A stretch of 64,000 nt of DNA from Wolbachia endosymbiont (group B) of Gerris lacustris (GCF_964028355.1 NZ_OZ034761.1:620001-684000); one strand, 5' to 3'; positions 30,577 through 41,311 are shown, counted from the stretch's first letter. The notes: a model not told the origin generated them from the sequence alone. Made by a program: numbers and translations.

Positions 30577-30803
30577 TCAGCTACTTGCATGACATCCTCT
30601 TGCTTCTATAGGTGTCTTTATCTCGTCTACTTTATTTTGCCATACAGATACAATGGTTTCACATGCACTTGGTAGGCTATCTATTTTGAAAAAGCGGGAC
30701 CAGTGTGACCCGGAAGTCATGAAATTGTGATGGTTAAATTCCATCCGCCATAACATCTGGCTGAAATTGTAGTCCACATTTTAGGAAATTGGCAAACACC
30801 TAA
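30577..30803 (-). pseudogene. 3' part of a disrupted hypothetical gene
   Basis: Downstream continuation of the gene at 34106-34646. After removing IS630 C (one TAA) and the intron, its frame runs GVEFLGVCQFPK and stays open to 30717. A second frame at the A-run near 30765 opens for 66 codons (DYNFSQMLWRMEFNHHN, WSRFFKIDSLPSACE) to 30577 and looks more protein-like, so a further frameshift is suspected. The last residues run into a palindromic repeat. Confidence 0.5.
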
Positions 30804-30885
30804 TACCAATTCCCGCTATACAAGCAACGAATAGACAATAATGGAAAAAAAGCCATACTGGAGTAAGTAAAATAGCGAGGTTTAG

Positions 30886-31365
30886 ATGGCATTAAGATCA
30901 AAATTATTGGATGAAAAAGTGGTGGAATCAGCAAAAGAGATGCTGAAGAAAGTAAGAAATAATGCGTATGTTGCAAAAAAACTAAATGCTGTAATTGCAG
31001 CAAAAAAGTACAGTATAACAGCTGTAGCAAAAATATGTTGCATTTCGAGAAAGGCAATTACTACATGGATAAAGCACATAAAATTTGGAAGAGAAGAAAA
31101 ATTATTTTCTCCACCTCAATGCCGTAGAAAAACTATATTGAACCAAAGTCAACTTGAACAAATTGAGGTGTGGATAGAGGAAAACCCCAATATTACTATT
31201 AGAGAAATGAGAATAAGAATCCAAGAAAGATTTGGTTTGAATATCAGCAAATCCACAATACATCGTAATATGCAAAGAATGAAATTCTCATATATCACAC
31301 CAAGACCAGTTCATAGTGGACAGGATAAAAATAAGCAAGAGGAGTTTAAAAAAAAACCTCAATGA
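30886..31365 (+). CDS. IS630 copy C, ORF A
   Basis: 159 residues; carries a His-to-Tyr change (AAKKYSIT where others read AAKKHSIT). Nine A at 31348-31356 form the presumed shift site. Confidence 0.86.
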   Translation: MALRSKLLDEKVVESAKEMLKKVRNNAYVAKKLNAVIAAKKYSITAVAKICCISRKAITTWIKHIKFGREEKLFSPPQCRRKTILNQSQLEQIEVWIEENPNITIREMRIRIQERFGLNISKSTIHRNMQRMKFSYITPRPVHSGQDKNKQEEFKKKPQ

Positions 31366-31891
31366 AACTATTGTCATGCATTCTGAAAAAGAGCTATTTT
31401 TCTTCGATGAATCACGGTTTGGTACACATTCAAAAGTTGGACATGGGTGGTTTAAAAAAGGCAGTAGGACACAGGTTAAGGTAAAATTAGGTAGGGAAAA
31501 TTTTTATCTCTATAGTGCAGTTAATCCCAGAAATGGAGAGAATTTTAGCTTATTTGCACCAAACGTCAACACTGCTTGTATAAATATATTCCTTGAACAG
31601 ATGTCGCAATATTTAGGAATACGAAAGGCTTTTCTCGTGATGGATTGCGCTAGTTGGCATAAGTCAAAAAGTTTAAAGATACCTAAAAATATCGAAATTA
31701 TATACCTACCACCATACTCACCTGACCTCAATCCTGTTGAGAGGTTTTGGTTATATATAAAACAGAACATTTTGCGCAATAAAATCTACGATACAATTGT
31801 TCTGCTTGAGAGCGCTTTGTGTAAATTTATTACCTCTCTTTCCCCTTCCACGGTTAAACAACTCTGCAATGCTTCTTATTTGGTTCATTAA
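31316..31891 (+). CDS. IS630 copy C, ORF B (catalytic)
   Basis: 191 residues, intact DDE domain. The natural product is expected to be an A-B fusion reading EEFKKNLNETIV across the A-run, obtained by a +1 shift or by loss of one A during transcription. Confidence 0.86.
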   Translation: MDRIKISKRSLKKNLNETIVMHSEKELFFFDESRFGTHSKVGHGWFKKGSRTQVKVKLGRENFYLYSAVNPRNGENFSLFAPNVNTACINIFLEQMSQYLGIRKAFLVMDCASWHKSKSLKIPKNIEIIYLPPYSPDLNPVERFWLYIKQNILRNKIYDTIVLLESALCKFITSLSPSTVKQLCNASYLVH

Positions 31892-31910
31892 TAATGAGAG
31901 TTGGTATAAG

Positions 31911-34105
31911 GTGCGAGCATGGGCTAAAAGGGAGTAATGTTAAACCTTATAATAAATTCTCCCAAGAAGAGTCAGGTAAGGTTACGAAAGAAACTTATGT
32001 TTGAATTGTCGTTACTGTGAATATGTGAAATAAGGTTGGTACACATAGACCAAAAGGTATGGAGAATAAGGATGATTAGAATTGGTTCGTTTAATCAAGA
32101 TGTTTCCGATCTCCCGGCAAAAAATAAGAACCTAAATCTGACGCGAAACGGTTTCATGGAACGGAGTAACCACATAGAAGCTCTTATTATACTTTGTAAT
32201 AAGCAAGTAGCCAACTGCAAGCTTCTATGTTGGAAGGATTGTCTAAAAAGCTAATGCCTAAAGTAATGCTTAGGATACGCAGACGTGGACACTGTAACTT
32301 GGAAGGTAAAGTTATGAATAGTAGTGAATATGTTATGAGCCAACAAAAAGTTAGGTATGAATGGAATGAAGTTCCTTGGCGCAAGCTAGAAAAGTCTTCA
32401 TTTAAGCTACAAAAACGAATTTACCGAGCTTCTAAATGTAATGATATCAAAAAGATGCATGAGCTTCAGAGATTATTACAAAAATCGACAAGTGCTAGGA
32501 TGATCGCTGTGAGAAAGGTAACTCAGGACAATAGAGGAAAAAGAACTGCAGGTATTGATGGAAAAGCTAACCTTAATCAAAAAGAAAGATTGCAATTGGC
32601 AAAATCCTTAGATATAAGGGAGAGAGCAAAGCCATCAAGGCGCATTTGGATTCCAAAAGCTTGGAAAAAGTGAAAAACGTCCATTAGGGATACCAACAAT
32701 AACAGATCGAGCAAAACAAACACTTGTTAAGATGATGCTAGAACCAGAATGGGAAGCAAAGTTTGAGCCCAACATTTATGGTTTTAGACCTGGTAGATCA
32801 TGTCATGATGCCATTGAAGCTATATTTCAAGCACTCATCAAGAAAACAGTATTTGTTTTAGATGCTGATATTTCTGGGTGTTTTGATAATATAAATCATC
32901 ATATACTGTTAGAAAAACTCAATACCACACCAACTTTAAGGAGGATAGTAAAAGGATGGTTGAAAGCAGGTGTGATGGAAAATAGGATATTTCAACCATC
33001 TAGAAGCGGTACAATCCAAGGAGGGACAATTTCTCCATTACTGGCATGTATTGCTCTACATGGGTTAGAAAATTATCTGAAAGAAATAATGGCAGAGGAG
33101 CTAATTAGCTACAGGAAAACGAAACCTGGCAGAACATGTAGGGAAAATGCGAAAAGATCACTCAGCGTAATCACTTATGCAGACGATTTTGTAGTACTTC
33201 ATGAAAGTGAGGAAATTGTTTTGAAAGCAAAACTCTGATTGAAGAATGGTTAAAAACTATTGGATTGGAGTTGAACCCTTCAAAAACAAGAATTTCTCAT
33301 ACTCAAAAATTCCTGAAAGGAATAAAACCAGGTTTCAATTTTCTTGGTTTTACAATATGGCAATATCCAACAAAACACAATAAGATGTCATACAAGTCTA
33401 TCATCAAACCAAGTCGTAACTCTATAGAACAACACTCATTGGTCATTAAAAGTAAGCTAAAGAAAATGCGTGGTGAATCACAAGAAGCAGTAATAAGTCA
33501 CCTTAATCCAATTATTCGAGGATGGTGTCAATACTACGCTTCGGTGGTATCATCTAAAGCCTTTGGTGCAATGGATAATACAATGTTTAGAAAACTTTGG
33601 AAATGGGCAATGTTTAAACACCAAAACAAAGGAAGATGTTGGATCAAAAGAAAATACTTCAAGAAGTATGGTAACGATAAATGGCGATATATGACAAGTA
33701 ACGGAATGCGTCTTATTAAACACGGAGATCATGACATTAAACGACATGTCAAAGTGATTGGAGCCAAATCTCCATATGATGGAGACTGGACTTATTGGGG
33801 AAAGCGTATGAGTAAAATACTTGATAAATCACCACAAACAATAAAACTTCTGAAGATGCAACAAGGTAAGTGTGATTGTTGTCAACTTTGGTTTAAGAAT
33901 GGTGATATCTTAGAAATACATCATAAGGACCAAAATAAGCAAAATAATACAATCACAAACTTATCTATGCTACATGGACATTGTCACGATAATTTACACA
34001 GAAGTATGCATGAAAAGCACCAAGCTAGAGAGAAGCCGTATGAAGCGAAAGTTTCACGTACGGTTTTGAAGTCGAGTGAGGAGGGGCAACCTTCTTCACT
34101 TAGAT
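31911..34105 (+). mobile_element. Group II intron
   Basis: The 5' end gtgcgagc matches the GUGYG rule. Near the 3' end, gccgtatgaagcgaaag and cacgtacggtt (34034-34066) form a domain V hairpin; gtgaggagg/ccttcttcac (34077-34099) forms domain VI; the intron ends with AT. The inner ORF encodes reverse transcriptase, maturase and HNH endonuclease. It sits antisense in the hypothetical gene at 34106-34646, so splicing of that gene's mRNA cannot remove it. The exact 3' boundary is inferred from restored reading frame. Confidence 0.85.
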
Positions 34106-34107
34106 AA
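32314..34107 (+). pseudogene. ltrA: Group II intron reverse transcriptase/maturase, two frameshifts
   Basis: Start ATG 32314 behind ggaagg. The RT palm with YADD (SVITYADDFVV), the fingers motif FRPGRSCHDA, maturase domain X, and an HNH endonuclease (CDCCQLWF, ILEIHHKDQN, LHGHCHDNLH) are all recognisable. Two single-base changes in A-runs break the frame: one extra A at 32655-32658 (ccaaaagctt) and one missing A at 33229-33232 (gcaaaactctg). Corrected, it is a full-length intron-encoded protein of about 597 residues. Confidence 0.88.
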
Positions 34108-34646
34108 CTCAACACCTTCAGCATTTGCATCACTAAATTTACTTGCCACTTTATCAATAGCCCAAGTAAGTGGTGTAACAACAAGCGCAGCAGCCCAGAT
34201 GACAGCACTAACAGCATAATTCAAATTGTGTTAACAAAGTTAGCTACCATGTAGCTGTGACTACTTGCCTTACGCGACAACATGCATGAATAATCTATCA
34301 ATGATTTTGTATTTTTTGCAAAATCATGGCTACCTACTACTTGCGCCAATCCTTTTGCCGGCCAGTATGACAAATACGCCAATGCTAGATATAAAGGTTG
34401 TAGAACTATATTAACTGGAAAAAAAGTGACAGAACGAGTCATAGAATTACAACCCATAGAACTAGAATAGTATCTTCTGGAAAGACCAAAAGCTACATTC
34501 TTCACTGGTCCAACAACACTGTTGATAAGGTGAACGGATTTATAGAAACTATTTTGTGGAACTTCGTTATCATAATATCCAACGCTTTTGGTAGGAACTG
34601 TTCCATACTTAGCATATCTACTAAAATTCTTGAATAAACTTGACAT
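34106..34646 (-). pseudogene. Hypothetical gene, 5' part, frameshifted and cut by group II intron
   Basis: The frame from 34646 (MSSLFKNFSRYAKYG) runs 141 codons with a hydrophobic stretch near 85-100 (VNIVLQPLYLALAYLSYW). It stops at 34221, but a neighbouring frame reads straight on through a membrane-like segment (AVSAVIWAAALVVTPL) to AEGVE at the intron boundary. A single missing A near 34217-34220 explains the break. The reconstructed protein would be about 250 residues and is not recognised. Confidence 0.65.
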
Positions 34647-34782
34647 ATTACCCCTCTAAAAATAAAAACATAATTATCTTACTAATATAGCTTGTTTTAG
34701 AATAAATGCAATCACTACCTAACTAAATTATCTGTTGCGCAAAAGCACATATTACCATACCATCGAAAATAAAGAGGTCAGC

Positions 34783-35391
34783 ATGAGTTTTACTTTACCT
34801 GAGTTGCCATATGATAAAGCAGCTTTAGAGCCTTATATATCTGTAAAGACATTAGATTTTCATTATGATAAGCACCATAAGGGATATTTAAATAAACTCA
34901 ACGAACTGGTTGAAAACACAGATTATCAACATATGGAAATTGAGGAATTAGTAACGAAAGTTCATGGAAATAATAATACAGTTCCTATTTTTAATAATGC
35001 AGCACAAGTTTGGAATCACACTTTTTATTGGAATTCAATGAAAAAGAATGGTGGTGGTAAGCCTCAAGATGATGGTCTTCTAGCAAAAAAAATTCAAGAT
35101 GATATTGGTGGCTTTGACAAATTTTGTGAAGAATTTTCAAATTATGGAGTAAGCCAATTTGGTAGTGGATGGGTGTGGTTAGTACTTGAAAAAGGAAAGC
35201 TTAAAATTACTAAAACTCCAAATGCAGATTTACCGCTAATTTATGGCCAGGTGCCACTACTTACTATGGATGTGTGGGAACATGCGTACTATTTAGATTG
35301 TCAAAATCGCAGAATTGATTACATAAAAGTTTTTCTTGATCATTTGATCAATTGGGATTTTGTAGAAGAGAATTTAAAGAAGAATATATAA
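34783..35391 (+). CDS. sodB: Superoxide dismutase (Fe type)
   Basis: 202 residues from ATG 34783 (MSFTLPELPYDKAALEPY), which matches known SodB N-termini and has gaggtcagc upstream; an in-frame start 48 bases earlier is less likely. Metal ligands are H27, H79 (AQVWNHTFYW), D163 and H167 (MDVWEHAYY). The AAQVWNHTFYW context favours iron. It removes superoxide in the cytosol. The next gene starts one base after its stop. Confidence 0.95.
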   Translation: MSFTLPELPYDKAALEPYISVKTLDFHYDKHHKGYLNKLNELVENTDYQHMEIEELVTKVHGNNNTVPIFNNAAQVWNHTFYWNSMKKNGGGKPQDDGLLAKKIQDDIGGFDKFCEEFSNYGVSQFGSGWVWLVLEKGKLKITKTPNADLPLIYGQVPLLTMDVWEHAYYLDCQNRRIDYIKVFLDHLINWDFVEENLKKNI

Positions 35392-35392
35392 G

Positions 35393-36667
35393 ATGAATAT
35401 ACCACAAGTAACAAAACTAAATAATGGTCTGCGCATAATAACTGAGCGAGTGCATGAAGTTGATTCCATAGCTTTAAATATATGGGTTGGTGTTGGCAGT
35501 AGAGCTGAAAGCGCAAGTCAAAATGGAATATCTCATTTCCTAGAGCACATGGCTTTCAAAGGAACGAAAACGAGAACTGCATTTGAAATTGCAAAAGCTT
35601 TTGATGATATAGGTGGAGCTTTCAATGCCTGCACCGGTAGGGAAAGCACCAGTTACTACGCAAAGGTTCTTAAAAAAGATATTAAAACTGGCATTGATAT
35701 ATTAATAGATATACTGATAAATTCTATATTTCCAGAAGATGAATTGGAACGCGAAAAGGGTGTTGTAATACAAGAGATTTTTCAAACTAATGATTCACCG
35801 AGCGATATCATTTTTGATAAGTATTTTGAAGCAGCTTATAAAGATCAACCATTTGGTAGGTCAATCTTGGGTACGCAAGATACTGTCAAATCTTTTACTC
35901 GAGCTAATCTAGATAACTACATAAATGAGCATTACTTTGGCGAGAACATTATATTTGCTGTTGCAGGAAATGTTGAACATGAGGAAGTTGTTCAATTAAT
36001 CAAAGACTTTCTCTCAAAGATTCATTCAAAAGAGCTAAAAAAAAGCCAAAATGCAGATTATACTGGTGGTGAGTATCTAGAACATCGTAAATTAGATCAG
36101 GTGCACTTGTTAATTGGGCTACCTAGTGTTTCTCGTGATGATAATAGATATCACACATTTAAAGTTCTTGATTCCATACTGGGAAGCGGAATGTCATCAC
36201 GCCTATTTCAGGAAGTAAGAGAAAAGCAGGGTCTTGCTTACTCTATTTACTCATTCAACTCTAGCTATGCTGATACAGGAATGCTCTCCATTTTTGCCGG
36301 TACAGATAGTAGTAATCTAGATAAACTTTTAAAATCCATAACGACAGAGCTAAAGAAATTGTCCACGGATGATCTGAAGGAAGAAGAAGTAAATAGAGTA
36401 AAAGAACGAGTAAAATCTCAAATTTTAATGTCACGTGAAAGTGTTAGCTCGCGTGCTGAAACATTAGGACACTACTACGGTAACTATAATAAATACATTA
36501 GTAAAAATGAATTAATAGAAAAAACTAGCACAGTTACCACCGCTGATATAAAAAGGGCAGCAGAAGAATTGCTATCTCAGCATGAAAAAGTTACTTTAGC
36601 TGCGATTGGGGAAATTAATTCATTGCCAAGTTACGATAAAGTGCTTTCTATGCTTAGTGTACTTTAA
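35393..36667 (+). CDS. M16-family zinc peptidase (processing-peptidase-like)
   Basis: 424 residues. The inverted zinc-binding motif HFLEH lies at 48-52, with the distal glutamate in EREKGVVIQEI, and the inactive C-terminal M16 half carries the arginine/tyrosine region EVREKQGLAYSIYSF. Alphaproteobacterial members are close relatives of the mitochondrial processing peptidase beta subunit. It probably forms an operon with sodB. Confidence 0.92.
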   Translation: MNIPQVTKLNNGLRIITERVHEVDSIALNIWVGVGSRAESASQNGISHFLEHMAFKGTKTRTAFEIAKAFDDIGGAFNACTGRESTSYYAKVLKKDIKTGIDILIDILINSIFPEDELEREKGVVIQEIFQTNDSPSDIIFDKYFEAAYKDQPFGRSILGTQDTVKSFTRANLDNYINEHYFGENIIFAVAGNVEHEEVVQLIKDFLSKIHSKELKKSQNADYTGGEYLEHRKLDQVHLLIGLPSVSRDDNRYHTFKVLDSILGSGMSSRLFQEVREKQGLAYSIYSFNSSYADTGMLSIFAGTDSSNLDKLLKSITTELKKLSTDDLKEEEVNRVKERVKSQILMSRESVSSRAETLGHYYGNYNKYISKNELIEKTSTVTTADIKRAAEELLSQHEKVTLAAIGEINSLPSYDKVLSMLSVL

Positions 36668-36981
36668 TTATGTTGCTTATGCTCACTAAAAAGTTCAATG
36701 AATAGTTGCAAAATCCTTTCTATAAAAAGTTTGCTTTCTGGTTTATCGCATATACCATTCATCACTTTATTGAAAGTTTTTTCGCTGTTTTGTAAAAATA
36801 AATAGCTTTCTACTGATTGCACAATAGACAAGGCCATTAAGATTCCTCCTATCACTAAACAAGAAGCTATAGCAGGTACAGTACCTACTGCAACTCCAGT
36901 TGCGATTAATGGTAAACCAGCTAAAAGTGTAAAGGCTGAAACACAAAACGCTATTTGATGTTTTTCTTTATTTTTAACCAT
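36664..36981 (-). CDS. Small hypothetical membrane protein
   Basis: 105 residues with two transmembrane segments (about 9-31 and 35-57), then a soluble helical tail. Not recognised. Its stop overlaps the convergent M16 gene by 4 bases. Confidence 0.6.
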   Translation of the reverse strand: MVKNKEKHQIAFCVSAFTLLAGLPLIATGVAVGTVPAIASCLVIGGILMALSIVQSVESYLFLQNSEKTFNKVMNGICDKPESKLFIERILQLFIELFSEHKQHN

Positions 36982-37160
36982 AAATGCCTCACAAAAATTA
37001 CATTTCTAGTATGTCAGTATATATAATATACTGTCAAGTTAAAAAAAAATGCAACACACATGCGCAAAAGATGCTAATTATGGATTGGTCAGGAAAGAGT
37101 AGGAAGAGGAAGGCTTTTTCTGTTTTAGAGAACATAAAATAAGCGTAGAAGAAATATGAA

Positions 37161-38375
37161 CTAGGTATATAATTCACAATGTAAAGGCACTTCACTAACC
37201 CAATTATTTTTTTCCTGATCTAACCTATCATTCAATATCGCTTGTCTTATTGATTCCATCAACTTATTCATGAAGAAAACATTGTGAATGGTAACAAGTG
37301 TATAAGCCAGCAATTCCTTTGCTTTTAGTAAATGGTGTATATAAGCTCTTGAATGTCTCCTGCAGGTAAAGCACAAACAATCACTCTCAATTGGGTTATC
37401 ATCTAGTTCGAATCGTTGATTTCGCAAATTAATATGCTCTTTACACTTTGAAGAAATAGAATCTCTGTTTTTTACTTTAACAAGTGCGCCACCATGTCTT
37501 GCGAGGCGAGTTGGATGCACACAATCAAATGTGTCAACACCAAGCTCTACTGCACGAAAGATGTCCACAATTCCACCAATACCAAGCAAATGAGTAGGCC
37601 TCTCTTTTTTTAAACGTTCCATAGTAAAGGAAACTACGTCATACATCTGCTCTTTACTCTGACCAAGCGATCCACCTATTGCTTGACCCAAAAATGGCAA
37701 ATTGTTGATAAAGTCACAACTTTCTCCACGTAAATCTTGATACACTCCGCCTTGGCTAATTCCATACAGCGCCTGTTTGCCATCATTATTTTTTTCAAAC
37801 TCATTTAAAGAACGTTCAGCCCATCTATGGCTCATGAGCATTGATTTTCTTGTGTATTCTTTACTGACATGGAATGGAGTACATTCATCTAAAACTAGGA
37901 TTAAATCTGCACCTAATTTTTGTTGAATTTGTATAGATTTTTCAGGAGTTAAGCAATAAATTTTACCATTTATGTAAGAACGAAAAATTGCCCCATCTTC
38001 ATTAATTTTGATCAGAGTTTTTTGTTTCTGTCTTATTCCCTTTATTTCTTCCGAAACTGATCCGTGTCCTAAACTAAATATCTGGTATCCACCAGAATCA
38101 GTTAGCATTGGTCCATTCCATCCAATCATCTTGTGCAAGCCACCGAGTTTTGCCACAGTATCCTCTCCCGGTTGTAGCATTAGGTGATAAGTGTTGGAAA
38201 GTATTATCTGAGTACCTGCTTCTCTGATTCTCTCGATATCTGCAGCTTTAATAGCGGCTTTGGTTGCACAAAATATAAATGCTGGTGTTTCTATGTTTCC
38301 ATTTGGAGTTTTAATTGTGCCAACTCTTGCAGAACCTGATTGTTTAGCTATCTGAAATGCAAATTTCTCTTTCAT
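37161..38375 (-). CDS. tgt: tRNA-guanine transglycosylase
   Basis: 404 residues. Exchanges guanine-34 for preQ1 in tRNAs for Asp, Asn, His and Tyr, on the way to queuosine. Active-site region LTDSGGYQIFSLG (D93), substrate loop GGSLGQSKEQMYDVV, nucleophile region VDTFDCVHPTRLARHG, and the zinc site CLCFTCRRHSRAYIHH are present. It starts with no gap after nuoE (38376), so the two are coupled. tRNA-Asp with a GTC anticodon, a natural substrate, is at 48678. Confidence 0.96.
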   Translation of the reverse strand: MKEKFAFQIAKQSGSARVGTIKTPNGNIETPAFIFCATKAAIKAADIERIREAGTQIILSNTYHLMLQPGEDTVAKLGGLHKMIGWNGPMLTDSGGYQIFSLGHGSVSEEIKGIRQKQKTLIKINEDGAIFRSYINGKIYCLTPEKSIQIQQKLGADLILVLDECTPFHVSKEYTRKSMLMSHRWAERSLNEFEKNNDGKQALYGISQGGVYQDLRGESCDFINNLPFLGQAIGGSLGQSKEQMYDVVSFTMERLKKERPTHLLGIGGIVDIFRAVELGVDTFDCVHPTRLARHGGALVKVKNRDSISSKCKEHINLRNQRFELDDNPIESDCLCFTCRRHSRAYIHHLLKAKELLAYTLVTIHNVFFMNKLMESIRQAILNDRLDQEKNNWVSEVPLHCELYT

Positions 38376-38876
38376 CTATTTGCTTGAAAGTTCTGCTATA
38401 ATATTTTCTACTTTTTCAGGAGTGAGATTTTCATAAAAGTCATTATTGATCTGCACTACAGGAGCATTAACACATGCACCAAGACATTCAACTTCTTTTA
38501 AAGTAAATAGATTATCTTTAGTGGTTTCACCGATATTGATTCTTAGTTTCTTTTTAAAGGTATTTAACACTTCTTCGCTATTGCATAACCAGCAAGGAGT
38601 TGTTCTACAAATTTGTATGAGATATTTACCTACTGGTTTTAAATTATACATGGTGTAAAAATTTGCCACTTCATATACGCGAATATGTGGAATATGCAGC
38701 ATATCAGCAATATAACGCATAGCAGATTCAGAAACCCATCCGCATTGCTCTTGCACGAGATATAGTAAAGGCATGACAGCGCTACCTTCTCTACCCCTAG
38801 GATACATCTCTATAGACTTTTTCGCTTTCCTCAGGTTATCTGATGTAAAACTAAACTGCTCTTCTTTTTCTTTCAT
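38376..38876 (-). CDS. nuoE: NADH dehydrogenase I subunit E
   Basis: 166 residues from ATG 38876 (MKEKEEQFSF); an upstream TTG is possible. Thioredoxin-like 2Fe-2S protein with the four cysteines in CRTTPCWLC and CLGAC. It belongs to the NADH-oxidising module of complex I; nuoF and the other subunits are not in the window. Confidence 0.94.
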   Translation of the reverse strand: MKEKEEQFSFTSDNLRKAKKSIEMYPRGREGSAVMPLLYLVQEQCGWVSESAMRYIADMLHIPHIRVYEVANFYTMYNLKPVGKYLIQICRTTPCWLCNSEEVLNTFKKKLRINIGETTKDNLFTLKEVECLGACVNAPVVQINNDFYENLTPEKVENIIAELSSK

Positions 38877-38981
38877 CTGTAAGGTTCTTATAAATCTCAA
38901 CAGATTATATCTGAAAGACTAATAATTACAATTAGACTTCTTGCATAATCTAAAACCTGCTGCGGACAAAGCTTTTATAGC

Positions 38982-40548
38982 TTAGAGTGATATGCATACC
39001 TCGTTATTTTTTCTACGTTGTAATTGATCTACATGAGAAATTTTTTCACCACTGTGTAATCTTTCTCCCTGAAAAATTCCTAAAGGCCTTTCAAAGTAAC
39101 CACGTTCAATAGCATTGTAAACTGAGTAACCACCAAGTAAGCAATCTACTCCTATTTTCTCCCCACAATCTTTTAATTTTTTCAACCTCTCTAGATCTCT
39201 TACTTCTACCTTTATCCAGTCTTTATTCTGCTTATCAGGATACAACCTAACGTCTAATTCTCCCTTAGTGGTAGGGAAAGTCAATAATATATCACTATCG
39301 TCCGCAAGATTGGTGTAATTCCTTATACCATCCTTTGTTATAATTGCTACTTCACTTTTACCAATCTTTATTATATCTCTTTCATAATTTATGTTTCCCT
39401 GAGCTCTCCTTAGCTCACTAGCTTTTTCTGTGAGCCTTGCAACATTTATTGTGCTATCCTCAGAATATTCTGAATACAAAGTGGTGTTATCCATTTTTGC
39501 ATTTCTTACCACACCATTAATAACTGCTCCTTTTATAACTTCCATAAAATCTAGAGTGCTATATATATAATCGTAATAAGCTTCTATCATATTCTCTTTG
39601 TGCTCTTTAAATTCAGATTCTAGTGTATCAATTACTTTCATATTATCCTTATTATATAACACTGCCCCTATTGATACCAACTTGCATACTATCCTGCTTG
39701 CAACTTCAGGATTCTTTCCTAACTCACCAATTCTTTCCATAATACAATCTGTAAAGTTACGCTTCTTATCTTGAGAAAATCGTCTGTTAAACCTTCCTCC
39801 TGAGAGAATAGCTTCGTTTACAACTCCTTCCAGTTCATCCATATTTTGAGCTTTAGAAACTTTATCTAAAAATTCTTTTAGCTTTATCTGTCGATTCGGC
39901 GGTAAATTACTCCATAAATCCCTAGAATAATACTCCTTCTCATCATAACTTGACCATTGTAAATTGGTTGCATCTACTTTCAAAAGCAATCTTTTTACTT
40001 CAAATTTAAGTTGGTTTTTTACTCTTTCATCAGTACTTGAATGAGCAAAAGAATCAAGATTTTTAGCATGTTGATGCACCTTCAACTCTCCTTCATTACT
40101 TCGAAGATTCAAAACCATTCTTAGATCTTGATCATTCCCAAAATCATCTAAGAATTCCTGTAGATCTTCAACAACTGAATCACCTTCTGAGTTATTTACT
40201 ATATCCAACAACTTGCTTCTCAAGCCCCCCTGTCTCTTAGTTAAAACGTAACCTGAACCATCTTCGAACCAGTCTTTCGTTTCCATTATAGAGCGTAACT
40301 TATCACTCAACTTCTCTCGCTTATAAGTCACAAAGTACTTTTCAATATGTTCATGATGATTATCACGTGCAACTTGCAGAGGAGTTTTTCCTTGTTTATC
40401 ACCTTGATCAGAAATAGTTCCTTTCTCTAAGAGTAAAACTACGCCTTCAGAACAACCAACACTAGCAACATGATGCAAAGGCGTTTTTTTTTCATTATCT
40501 TCTGCATTAAGGTCAGCTCCCTTTTCTAAGAGAGCAGCTATACTATAA
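38982..40548 (-). pseudogene. Ankyrin-repeat protein, N-terminus lost to IS5/IS630
   Basis: The frame is open up to the IS5 end at 40549. It begins with two ankyrin repeats (SIAALLEKGADLNAED, TPLHHVASVGCSEGVVLLL, TPLQVARDNHHEHIEKY) and continues with a ~430-residue non-repeat region, rich in charged helices, that I do not recognise. The ATG used by gene finders is inside the junction and unlikely to be the native start. The fragment at 41853-42334, on the same strand across the two elements, may be its original N-terminus. Confidence 0.72.
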
Positions 40549-40749
40549 GAACCTGCACATGATCTCAAGAAAGGAATAAACTAAGAGATAATGTATATAA
40601 GTTAGGATATATGAGGAGTGTATACCCAAGTGATATAAGTCGGGAAAGATTTGAGATTATATTACCAGATCTAGAATCCTGTAGAAAAAAAACAAAACCA
40701 AGAAAACTGGATTTATATGAGTTATTTTGCGGTGTACTTTATGTGCTAA
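40549..40749 (+). mobile_element. IS5-family element, 5' fragment
   Basis: Contains the left end (GAACCTGCACATG, with one base different from the other copies) and the first ~45 codons of frame A (RSVYPSDISRERFEI) before IS630 D cuts it at gtgcTAA. The rest of the element is missing. Confidence 0.85.
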
Positions 40750-40831
40750 TACCAATTCCCGCTATACAAGCAACGAATAGACAATAATGGAAAAAAAGCC
40801 ATACTGGAGTAAGTAAAATAGCGAGGTTTAG

Positions 40832-41311
40832 ATGGCATTAAGATCAAAATTATTGGATGAAAAAGTGGTGGAATCAGCAAAAGAGATGCTGAAGAAAGTA
40901 AGAAATAATGCGTATGTTGCAAAAAAACTAAATGCTGTAATTGCAGCAAAAAAGCACAGTATAACAGCTGTAGCAAAAATATGTTGCATTTCGAGAAAGG
41001 CAATTACTACATGGATAAAGCACATAAAATTTGGAAGAGAAGAAAAATTATTTTCTCCACCTCAATGCCGTAGAAAAACTATATTGAACCAAAGTCAACT
41101 TGAACAAATTGAGGTGTGGATAGAGGAAAACCCCAATATTACTATTAGAGAAATGAGAATAAGAATCCAAGAAAGATTTGGTTTGAATATCAGCAAATCC
41201 ACAATACATCGTAATATGCAAAGAATGAAATTCTCATATATCACACCAAGACCAGTTCATAGTGGACAGGATAAAAATAAGCAAGAGGAGTTTAAAAAAA
41301 AACCTCAATGA
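40832..41311 (+). CDS. IS630 copy D, ORF A
   Basis: 159 residues, intact, with the QCRRK variant shared by copies A-C. Confidence 0.86.
   Translation: MALRSKLLDEKVVESAKEMLKKVRNNAYVAKKLNAVIAAKKHSITAVAKICCISRKAITTWIKHIKFGREEKLFSPPQCRRKTILNQSQLEQIEVWIEENPNITIREMRIRIQERFGLNISKSTIHRNMQRMKFSYITPRPVHSGQDKNKQEEFKKKPQ

Larger units (their letters stand above)
30804..31906 (+). mobile_element. IS630-family element, copy C (simple insertion)
   Basis: 1103 bp, TACCAATTCCC...GAGTTGGTA, flanked by TAA at 30801-30803 and 31907-31909. It is the only copy whose two flanks can be shown to come from one gene, so it defines the target duplication as TAA. Confidence 0.92.
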
